From: Collimonas pratensis
Lineage (GTDB): Bacteria; Pseudomonadota; Gammaproteobacteria; Burkholderiales; Burkholderiaceae_D
Direction: 5' to 3'
Length of the DNA stretch: 64,000 bases
Assembly (NCBI RefSeq): GCF_001584185.1
Contig: NZ_CP013234.1
Span: forward strand, 2,790,001 to 2,854,000
Shown: piece by piece, positions 8,987 to 17,141 of the stretch
How the letters are laid out: every line of letters starts with the position of its first letter
Numbering within the stretch: position 1 is the stretch's first letter
Made by a program: the position numbers and the translations under genes
The notes under the pieces: model-generated
Databases searched by the model: none
Told to the model about the DNA's origin: nothing
The model's input: the letters and a program-made list of their open reading frames with translations, nothing else

Positions 8987-10270
8987 ATGCCCCTAGTACT
9001 CAATGCGCGCAACAACCCGCTCTACGGCGGCGACGTGATCAACCAGAAATATAAGCCGCTCGACGATCCTGTGCTTGTAGCCGGCGACAACGTCTATTAC
9101 CGGCAATTGTTTTCCGCTCGCCAGGGCCTACTGACAGGCATCAATGCCTACCCACCCAGTGCCCTTAATTTTTATGGGAATTTACCGGTTCCGGTGGTCG
9201 CCGTGGCGCCGCTGGTGGTCGTCTCCAGCAACCGCGCCAACTGGATGCAGACGATACTGCAGAATGCCGTGACCCATGGCGTCTTTACCGGTTATCTGGA
9301 CCTCACCTCGTTTGACTCGGACGTAGTGCCATGGTACACGCCGATGCGCTCCGGCAGGCCGGTATATATTGTCGTCCACTGGTCTGAGTACGACTATTAC
9401 GAAGCTCGTGTTGGTGGCGGTGCATTTCCCAATGTAACGGTGGTCGGCTACAAGTTCACCGCCGCCGCCCCGGCGCTGGATATCGTTGGCTTCGGCGCCA
9501 GCCGCTACGCGGCGATGCAGTTGATGATAAACCAAGGCTATCATCAGGCCTGGGCAGTGGATGACAATGTCATCAACGTCAACGGTTTCCCCAATACCTT
9601 GGGCGTGGTGGAAGCACTCATGCCGCTGGCAGGCGGCGCGGCGCCTATCTGGGGTATCGGTTTCACCGCGGCGACGGCAAATACTGGCGCGAATACGCTC
9701 TACACTGCAGGGACGCTGACCTTTGCCGCCAATCCTCTCAATTTCGGCACTACCGTGGCCGGCCTGTTACAGCAAGTGGTTTTGTGGAATCTCGACCAGC
9801 TGCGCGCCGCCAATCTCAATTTCAGTCCACTATTCGTCGCCTCCAACGAGGACGTCAGCCTAAGCAACTATCTGCAGTTCAATCAGCTGGACGAGCGCAT
9901 CATCACTACCTGCAGCATCGTGAAATATGAGCCGGCCAATGATCCGTGGTCCAACCTCGGCGCCTCCAGAGAGATTCCAAGACGGCGCAATCGCCTGCTG
10001 GGACTGCTTGATGGCATTGAAGGAGATATCCAGTTCCTGCCTGTCGGCGGCGGCGCGCAGGTGACGCTGCAAACCTACGTCCGGCAAACGGTGCTGATGC
10101 ATGGCATCAACCGCAACCAGTCCACCGCCTTGCGGACCCAGTCATGCGCCATAGAGCAATACATGGCCGCAGCGGCCCGGCGGGGATGGTATCCCGCTGC
10201 TCCGCTTAATCCGTTTAATCCGTTCAATGGTCCGGCAGCGATCAACCTGCTGCTGCCGGCCGCCATTTGA
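8987..10270 (+). CDS. Unknown protein, possible GT-A glycosyltransferase-like fold (cluster gene 1)
   Basis: A 427-residue protein that I do not recognise as a named family. Residues about 68-200 read like the first half of a GT-A glycosyltransferase. A strand VAPLVVVSSNRANWMQT comes first. Then come a strand with an acidic end (PVYIVVHWSEYDYYEA), SRYAAMQLMINQGYHQ, and a strand ending in AWAVDDNV at about residues 188-195, placed like the DxD/DDN metal site. That is inference from motif spacing only. There is no signal peptide or membrane segment, and the C-terminus is hydrophobic and Pro/Asn-rich. It is the first gene of a five-gene run and lies 61 bases before the 1486-residue protein. Confidence 0.7.
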   Translation: MPLVLNARNNPLYGGDVINQKYKPLDDPVLVAGDNVYYRQLFSARQGLLTGINAYPPSALNFYGNLPVPVVAVAPLVVVSSNRANWMQTILQNAVTHGVFTGYLDLTSFDSDVVPWYTPMRSGRPVYIVVHWSEYDYYEARVGGGAFPNVTVVGYKFTAAAPALDIVGFGASRYAAMQLMINQGYHQAWAVDDNVINVNGFPNTLGVVEALMPLAGGAAPIWGIGFTAATANTGANTLYTAGTLTFAANPLNFGTTVAGLLQQVVLWNLDQLRAANLNFSPLFVASNEDVSLSNYLQFNQLDERIITTCSIVKYEPANDPWSNLGASREIPRRRNRLLGLLDGIEGDIQFLPVGGGAQVTLQTYVRQTVLMHGINRNQSTALRTQSCAIEQYMAAAARRGWYPAAPLNPFNPFNGPAAINLLLPAAI

Positions 10271-10331
10271 CTGCTGTCCTTTTCCGCGCTGACTGTCTGC
10301 AGTTTTTCCATTTTATATAGGTGGACTTGCC

Positions 10332-13300
10332 ATGGATCTGAATACACTAGCAGGCGTTCTGCGCGGACAGGCAAACCACCAGCAGAGCATTGTCTTCAAC
10401 AGCGATTTCCTGTCGGCCGCGCAAATTGCCGCCCTGCAATCCGGTTTCGATCTTGCCGCGCAAAGTTATTTCACGATCAATGCGATCACGGCCGGCGATG
10501 TTCCCGATCCGTCGAACCAGCAGCTGATCCTGACTGCCGGCAACACCGATGTGCTGGCGCAGAAAGGCCTCGCGCTGAAAGTGGTGTTCACGGTCGACGC
10601 CTCGCAAACCCTGCAGTTCACGATTGCGGTCGAGTTCGCCGCCGGCTGGCAGTTTGCCGACAGCTTTCCTCACTTGACCGTGTTCCCGTTCGACCAGGTC
10701 AGCGCCAGCGCCAGTTACGCCATCTATGCAACCCAGCCGGCCAGTGCCTATTTCCCGTGGCCGAACCAGGCCACTGAAAGCGTGGCGCTGGCCGCCGGCT
10801 TGAACATGGCCAGCTGGCTGCAGCTGAATATCTTCAGCGGCGCCCTGGTCCTGCTGCAGCAAGTCTTGAACAATACCGACAAGTACAAGTTTTTCGGCCC
10901 GATCGCGCTCAGCGCGGCCACGCCCTACCCCGTGATGTATCTCAGTTCGCCCCTGCTGGCGCAGAGCTTCAACATCATTCCGGGCCAGCTGACAGTCGGC
11001 AACCTGGCGCTCAGCATCAATGTCTCAGCGCCGCAAGCACGGCTGCAAAACCTGACCATGCGTTTTTCCGCCAGCACCGAAGACTTGACTTTCGGCGTTG
11101 AAATCTTCAGCAACAACATTCTCCTGAGTTTTTTTGCCGAGCCTCTCCCCGGCCATGTGTTCGGCATCCCGCAAATCCTGGCCTTGCCGGGCGGTGCCGG
11201 CTTCCAGCAATATATTCCGAGCACCCTGAGCGACGCCTTCAACCTGGCGACGCTGCAATCCTTCGTCATCACCCAGGGCGGCAACAGCGGCATCGGCATG
11301 ACCGGCTTTGTCATCGGCAGCAATCCCGGCTACAGCCTGACCCTGATAAACAATGTTTTGATACTGGAAAACCTGTGTCTCGACATGAATTCCTACCTGC
11401 CAGGAACGGCATCCAGCCTGACGATCGTATCGCTTAGCGCAAGCGCAAAGATATTCCCCGACATCTTCACCGGCGATTTCAATTTTTTCCTGGAACTTGC
11501 CTCCACCCCGCGCGCCGGCTGGCAGATTTCCACCATCACCGGCGCCTACCTGGGCCAGGTCAAGCTGAGCGACCTGGTGCGCGGCATCGTCGGCAACACG
11601 GCCCTGCTGCCGAGCGTTCTGAGCGACATCAGTTTTTCCAACTTCGGCGTGGTCGTCAACCAGCAAGGGACCGGCTATTCGTACACGATTTACGGCCAGG
11701 TCAACGTTGCCCTGCCGATCATGGACACCAGCCTGGTCGCCTCCCTCAGCGTGGTGGCCAACTATTCGCCGAGCGGCTACAGCGTGGTGCTGCAAGGCAG
11801 TTTCCTGGTCGGCGCGCAGAATTTCACGCTGGAACTCGACCTTGGCAACAGCAGTTCGCAAGCGCCGAACAATCCCACCATCGTCATGAGCGCCAAATGG
11901 CAGGCCTTGACGCCGGCGGACTACCTGCAGTTCGAAGATCTCGCCACCGCCTTCGGTTTCTCCAGCAGCCAGATTCCGAGCATTCCCAGTGATCTCGACC
12001 TCGGTTTGAAAGAGGCGGATTTCTATTACGACTACAGCAACAGCAAACTGGTGATCGGACTCCAGTCGGACACTTATGGTTCGGCGGTATTTGCCGCAGT
12101 GACCAATCCCGGGAACAAGCAATGGCAGTTCTTCTTCGGCCTCAACATCGACAAGCCGATCCCGATCAGCAATCTGCCCTTGATCGGCGACCTCCTGCCC
12201 AAGGAAGATACGGTACAGATCACCAAGATACAGGTGGTGATCGCTTCTGCCTTGTTCAACGACGCCCTGGCGACGCAGGTGAATGCCATCATCGCCAAGC
12301 TGGGTTCATCCTACCCGACGATTCCAGACACCGCCCAGCAAGGCATGCCGGCCGGACTGGGATTTTCCATGATCGTCGCGGTCGGCAGTTACCAGATTCC
12401 TATCATGTTCGGCGCCGGCCAGTCCAGCGCACAGAATGCAGCGTACAGGCCCGATGCCTTGCCGAGCGACGAGCGCGCCCTGATCCTGCTCAGCAGCCCG
12501 CCGAATGCGCCGGTCAGCAGCGCAGCGTCATCCGATGGCGTGCTCTGGTTCAATCTGCAAAAGAACTTCGGTCCGGTCTCGATCCAGAAGATCGGCGTGC
12601 AGTACAAGAATGAAAAAATCTATGTGCTAGTGAACATGAGCCTGACCGGCGCCGGCCTGACGGTCGGCCTGCTGGGCTTCGGTATCGGCAGCAGCATATC
12701 GGACTTCGACCCCAGCTTTGAAATCCAGGGCATCGACGTCAGCTATTCCGGCGGCGGCGTCGAGATCAGCGGCGGCCTGCGCGGCAGCATCGATCCGGTC
12801 AATTTCGTCGGAGAACTGATGGTCAATGTCGAAAGTTTCGGCATTGCCGGCTTGTGCGGCTATACCTCGATCGAAGGCAGTCCGTCGATGTTCCTGTACG
12901 CCGTGCTGAATGCGCCGCTGGGCGGCCCTGCCTGTTTCTTCGTCACCGGCATCGCCGGCGGCTTCGGCTTTAACCGCGACCTGCAGATGCCGGCGGTGAG
13001 CGGGATTTCCACTTTCCCGCTGGTGCAGTGGGCCCAAGGCGACAACAATCCTCCCGGCATGAACATGGGCGGCGATATCGGCAGCCAGGTCAACGGCGTG
13101 CTGGAACGCCTCTCCAGCGGCGGCATCGTGGCGCCGCAGGTCGGCCAGTACTGGCTGGCGGCGGGAATAAAGTTCACTTCCTTCGAACTCGCCAATTCCT
13201 TTGCGCTGGCGGTGGTCAAGTTTGGCGCCGAATTCGAGATCGACCTGCTGGGCACGACCACCATTGCGATTCCGCCTGGCGAGCCGGTGATTTTCGCCGA

Positions 13301-14792
13301 GATGCAGCTGCTGGCCTCGTTCCGGCCGGCGGAAGGCTTCATCGGCATCAGCGGGCAGCTGACCGCGCAATCCTATGTGCTGTCGCCGGATTGCCACCTG
13401 ACCGGAGGATTTGCCTACTATTTCTGGTTTTCCGGCCCGCGCGAAGGCAATTTCGTCATCACCATGGGCGGCTACAATCCGAATTTCAAGGTCCCCGATT
13501 TCTATCCCACGGTACCGCGGCTCGGCATCAACTGGAATGTCTCGGATAATCTGGTGGTCAAAGGCGACGAATATTTCGCCGTGACTTCGGCCGCGGTGAT
13601 GGCCGGCGGCGGCTTGTCCGCCACCTGGAGCAGCGGCGGCATCAAGGCCTGGTTCAACGTCCAGGCCGATTTCCTGATGGTGTACCAGCCGTTCCACTAC
13701 TACCTGGACGCCAGCGTCGATATCGGCGCGTCCTTCCGCATCAGCCTGATTTTCACCCATATCACCATCAGCATCCACGTCGGCGCCAGCCTCGAAATAT
13801 GGGGCCCGGATTTCACCGGCCGCGCCACCATCGATCTCGACATCATTTCCTTCACGATTTCTTTCGGCGCCTCCAACCAAGCCACCAAGACCACCATTTC
13901 CTGGCCTGATTTCGTCACGCAAATGCTGCCCGGCCTCACCCCCAGCAGCTTCCAGGCCCGCGGCGATGCCCGCATGCGGCTGCCGCTTGGCGCCGCCGCG
14001 CAGGACACCAGCGGCATCCATCTCAATGTGACCAGCGGTTTGGTCAAGACCCTGAGCGACGATCCCGGCACCCTGGATTTTGTGGTCAGCCCGGAAACCG
14101 TCGAACTGACGGTCAACGCCACCATCCCGATCAAGGAATCGCATGCCAGTTTTGCCGGACTGGTGAAACTGGCGCCGGTGGCGCTGCAGCCGGTCGATCC
14201 GCTGGGCCAGACGATTATCCCCAACGAGGCTTTTGGCGTCGGCCCCACCGGCACCGCCAATGACAGTTTCGTCCCGACTTTCAACCTCGCCATCACCCTG
14301 ACCAACGATCCCGGCCAGGCGAATGTGCAAGTGACGCTGCAATGCGTGCGGATCTTTTCAAACGCCCCCAATTCGCTTTGGCAAAAACTCGATTTCGACG
14401 GCAACGGCAATCCGGTCCTGGGCGATCCTTTGAACCACACCACCACGCCCAATGTCGTCACCGGCTACCGGATCATTCCGATTCCCCAGGTGCCGGACCA
14501 TACGCTGCCGATCAACCTGGAATACCTGCAGTACACGATAGACATCAACGCCCAGTATTTCTACTGGAGCACCGCCTATGTCCCGGTCGGCAGCGATTTC
14601 GGCGGCAAGACGGTGGAAAACAGCATCATGAGCGCCACCGCGGTAGCCAACCGCGCCGCGCTGCTGCCGGTAATCCATGACTACATCGCGGCGGTTGCCA
14701 CCAGCGTCAACCTGGATTCCATGACCGACGCTACCCACGCCGGCCTGCTGTCGGAGCCGGTCATGAGCCTGCTGGGAGAAAACAACACGTAA
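10332..14792 (+). CDS. Giant beta-rich protein with DUF6603-like core (cluster gene 2)
   Basis: A 1486-residue protein with an AGGTGG ribosome site 8 bases before its ATG. The sequence alternates short hydrophobic strands with Gly/Ser/Asn turns throughout and has no signal peptide, helix-rich domain or catalytic motif. Residues about 770-1190 resemble the uncharacterised DUF6603 family from memory: paired strands with ISGGLRGSIDPVNFVGEL, LYAVLNAPLGGPACFFVTG, and GGFGFNRDLQMP followed by FPLVQW. The first 700 residues repeat a similar strand pattern, suggesting a long beta groove or solenoid. The last 250 residues look like two Ig-like domains. Function is unknown. Cellular location cannot be told. 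Confidence 0.8.
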   Translation: MDLNTLAGVLRGQANHQQSIVFNSDFLSAAQIAALQSGFDLAAQSYFTINAITAGDVPDPSNQQLILTAGNTDVLAQKGLALKVVFTVDASQTLQFTIAVEFAAGWQFADSFPHLTVFPFDQVSASASYAIYATQPASAYFPWPNQATESVALAAGLNMASWLQLNIFSGALVLLQQVLNNTDKYKFFGPIALSAATPYPVMYLSSPLLAQSFNIIPGQLTVGNLALSINVSAPQARLQNLTMRFSASTEDLTFGVEIFSNNILLSFFAEPLPGHVFGIPQILALPGGAGFQQYIPSTLSDAFNLATLQSFVITQGGNSGIGMTGFVIGSNPGYSLTLINNVLILENLCLDMNSYLPGTASSLTIVSLSASAKIFPDIFTGDFNFFLELASTPRAGWQISTITGAYLGQVKLSDLVRGIVGNTALLPSVLSDISFSNFGVVVNQQGTGYSYTIYGQVNVALPIMDTSLVASLSVVANYSPSGYSVVLQGSFLVGAQNFTLELDLGNSSSQAPNNPTIVMSAKWQALTPADYLQFEDLATAFGFSSSQIPSIPSDLDLGLKEADFYYDYSNSKLVIGLQSDTYGSAVFAAVTNPGNKQWQFFFGLNIDKPIPISNLPLIGDLLPKEDTVQITKIQVVIASALFNDALATQVNAIIAKLGSSYPTIPDTAQQGMPAGLGFSMIVAVGSYQIPIMFGAGQSSAQNAAYRPDALPSDERALILLSSPPNAPVSSAASSDGVLWFNLQKNFGPVSIQKIGVQYKNEKIYVLVNMSLTGAGLTVGLLGFGIGSSISDFDPSFEIQGIDVSYSGGGVEISGGLRGSIDPVNFVGELMVNVESFGIAGLCGYTSIEGSPSMFLYAVLNAPLGGPACFFVTGIAGGFGFNRDLQMPAVSGISTFPLVQWAQGDNNPPGMNMGGDIGSQVNGVLERLSSGGIVAPQVGQYWLAAGIKFTSFELANSFALAVVKFGAEFEIDLLGTTTIAIPPGEPVIFAEMQLLASFRPAEGFIGISGQLTAQSYVLSPDCHLTGGFAYYFWFSGPREGNFVITMGGYNPNFKVPDFYPTVPRLGINWNVSDNLVVKGDEYFAVTSAAVMAGGGLSATWSSGGIKAWFNVQADFLMVYQPFHYYLDASVDIGASFRISLIFTHITISIHVGASLEIWGPDFTGRATIDLDIISFTISFGASNQATKTTISWPDFVTQMLPGLTPSSFQARGDARMRLPLGAAAQDTSGIHLNVTSGLVKTLSDDPGTLDFVVSPETVELTVNATIPIKESHASFAGLVKLAPVALQPVDPLGQTIIPNEAFGVGPTGTANDSFVPTFNLAITLTNDPGQANVQVTLQCVRIFSNAPNSLWQKLDFDGNGNPVLGDPLNHTTTPNVVTGYRIIPIPQVPDHTLPINLEYLQYTIDINAQYFYWSTAYVPVGSDFGGKTVENSIMSATAVANRAALLPVIHDYIAAVATSVNLDSMTDATHAGLLSEPVMSLLGENNT

Positions 14793-14859
14793 GCGATGCG
14801 GATAGCGGCGCTGCTGTTGCTGCCGCCATCCGCCTTCAAAACATGAACGCTGTGCGGTT

Positions 14860-14876
14860 GCCGGCCACAGGCCGGC
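14860..14876. other. Hairpin between cluster genes 2 and 3
   Basis: GCCGGCC-ACA-GGCCGGC, a 7-bp stem in the 121-base gap, enclosed by a longer imperfect arm (GTTGCC / GGCAAC). There is no T run, so it may be an mRNA processing or attenuation element rather than a terminator. Confidence 0.35.
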
Positions 14877-14913
14877 GCACGGCAACCACAGGTGAACCTT
14901 GAGAGAGCCAGGC

Positions 14914-17127
14914 ATGAACAAGAGAGCGACGCTGCAACGTTCCACAGTCAACGATCCGGTCAGCAAACTGGTGACCTTCATCCAGTTTGATGAACCGGCG
15001 CTGAAGGTCGACGAATATACCCTCAAGGTCACGCAAACCACTAATACGGCAGCGCCGAACAGCTTTACCACCTCGCGCAATTTTGCGGTGAGCGGAGAGC
15101 GTTTCAGCTTCCAGTCGGGCGAGGTCGATTCCGTGTTTCCGCCCGACCTCGCCAACGGCGAATTCGACGGCTCGCTGGCGAGCGTGGTGCTGAACCGCCG
15201 CACGCTGCCGTGGGAACGCTACCTGGACACCTCGAATGCGGAATTGCCCTGGCTGGCTGTGCTGCTGTTCGACGCCGACCACCAGCCGCTGACGCGCAGC
15301 GCAACGGCCAGCGACCTGGTTACCCTGAACCAGAAAATCACGGTGCTTGGCAACGACCAGCTGACCGGCGTCGGCAAGCTGCCGGCCGATGTCTTTTCCT
15401 ATCCAGGCATGAATCCGCTAGGCTACGGTGAGACGCCGGATGAATCCTGCAGCGTGATCGACATCGACCTCGCCACCTTCAACAGCATCGCTCCCAGCAT
15501 GAACGACATGGCCTACCTGGCGCATATCCGCCAGGTCGATACGGTCGACACGGTGAAGAACGGCAGCGAGGAAAGCGTGTTTTCGGTGGTGCTGGGCAAC
15601 CGCATCGCCAAAAACGACCAGCCGGCCTATGCCTTCCTGGTGTCGCTGGAAAACATGGGGAGCTATCTGCCGGGCGACGACGGCAAGCCGGCCAGCTTCC
15701 CGGCCGGCATCAAGAGCGTGCGCCTGATTTGCTATCGCGCATGGCGTTTTACCGCGAACACCATGGACCAGAATTTCCAGCAGCTGCTGGAAAACCTCAA
15801 CCGGCCGGTGGTCGACGGCCGCCAGATCACCACCTTGCAATTCCCCGCCACCTTCGTCCAGCCGAACGACAGCCAGGTGCAGCAGGCGCTGGCGGCGCAG
15901 GCAAAAGGCCAGCTGGATGGCGCCAGCTCGCAAGTGCTGGTGCAGAACGCCTTCGGCCAGGGTTATATCCCGATGAATCACGAAATGCGCCATGCCAACA
16001 CCAGCGTGTCCTGGTTCCGCGGACCGTGCACGCCGTTCGCCGTCAGCGAAACCAGCTTCGTTTCGACCAGCTCGGCAGACGCCGCCAACCACTACAACCC
16101 GCAAACCGGCCTGTTCGACGTCTCGTATGGCGCGGCATGGCAAATCGGACAGCTGATGGCGCTGCAGAACACCAGCTACGCGAATGCCCTGTTCAACTGG
16201 AAGAAAGCCGTCAACAGCGCCACCGCCAGCCAGGAGGAACAGGCCATCCTGCAGGCAGCGCTCGGCGCCAACCTGGTGGCGGGCCAGGCCATGCCGTTCA
16301 GCGGCCTGCTGCGCACGCGCAGCAATGCGCTGGAACAGCCGCCGTTGCCGGATATCGTTACCCTGTGGCTGAGCCGCCTCAAGCTGCTGTACGGAGTGCC
16401 GTTCAACTACCTGGTGCCGAACGAGCAGATGCTGCCGCTGGAGTCGCTGCGCTTTTTCTACCTCGATCTGAACTGGATCAACCATATCGTCGACGGCGCT
16501 TTCAGCATCGGCCGCACCTGCAGCAAGCAGCAGAGCACCGACAGCGCCCTGTTCGGACAGCTGCAAAACGCCGCGCATCCGGTCACGCTGAACCAGCGCC
16601 GGCAAAGAAAGAGCCAGCACTTCGCCGCCAACGCGGTACAGCAGTACACCGGCTTCCTGTTGCGCTCGCAGGTGGTGGCCGGCTGGCCCAACGTCCAGGT
16701 CAATGGCTATGCGGTGGCCGACGATATCAGCACCGAAATCAAGAAGCTGCGCATGGACCGCCTGTCCGCGGATTGCATCATCTGCATTTTCGACGGCGAG
16801 ATCAAGCAGGTGGCGATCCACGAACCGCCGGAACAGCTGCATTGCGGGATAGAGATCAATAGCGCGCCCTACAGCACCACCCTGCGCGCAGTCACCGGCG
16901 ACCGCCCCGGCAGCCAGTTCCTGAGCGACCCCAAGGGCGGTCCGCCGACCGCGGTCATCCCGATGCGGGCAGATACGCAGACGCTGCAGGTGGCGCAAGC
17001 CGCCGGCAGCATTCTGAGCAAGCTGAACACCGATTTCAACCAGGGCATCCAGGATTTCACCTCGGCTGAATTCGCCCTTGAAATGATCAAAGGGGTAGTG
17101 AAAGTCAATTTCAGCCAACATAATTAG
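14914..17127 (+). CDS. Unknown large protein (cluster gene 3)
   Basis: A 737-residue protein with no family I can name. The ATG at 14914 is preferred over an upstream TTG at 14899 because a GAGAG/AGG stretch precedes it. It is soluble-looking, with no signal peptide or membrane segment. Notable segments are GEVDSVFPPDLANGEFDGSL and LPWERYLD followed by PWLAVLLFD (residues about 70-120), NHEMRHANTSVSWFRGPCTP (about 355) and a Leu/Asn-rich region FYLDLNWINHIVDGAF (about 515). It lies 14 bases before gene 4, so co-translation is likely. Conservation in this order elsewhere would be the first thing to establish. Confidence 0.75.
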   Translation: MNKRATLQRSTVNDPVSKLVTFIQFDEPALKVDEYTLKVTQTTNTAAPNSFTTSRNFAVSGERFSFQSGEVDSVFPPDLANGEFDGSLASVVLNRRTLPWERYLDTSNAELPWLAVLLFDADHQPLTRSATASDLVTLNQKITVLGNDQLTGVGKLPADVFSYPGMNPLGYGETPDESCSVIDIDLATFNSIAPSMNDMAYLAHIRQVDTVDTVKNGSEESVFSVVLGNRIAKNDQPAYAFLVSLENMGSYLPGDDGKPASFPAGIKSVRLICYRAWRFTANTMDQNFQQLLENLNRPVVDGRQITTLQFPATFVQPNDSQVQQALAAQAKGQLDGASSQVLVQNAFGQGYIPMNHEMRHANTSVSWFRGPCTPFAVSETSFVSTSSADAANHYNPQTGLFDVSYGAAWQIGQLMALQNTSYANALFNWKKAVNSATASQEEQAILQAALGANLVAGQAMPFSGLLRTRSNALEQPPLPDIVTLWLSRLKLLYGVPFNYLVPNEQMLPLESLRFFYLDLNWINHIVDGAFSIGRTCSKQQSTDSALFGQLQNAAHPVTLNQRRQRKSQHFAANAVQQYTGFLLRSQVVAGWPNVQVNGYAVADDISTEIKKLRMDRLSADCIICIFDGEIKQVAIHEPPEQLHCGIEINSAPYSTTLRAVTGDRPGSQFLSDPKGGPPTAVIPMRADTQTLQVAQAAGSILSKLNTDFNQGIQDFTSAEFALEMIKGVVKVNFSQHN

Positions 17128-17141
17128 GAACAGGGGAGTCA

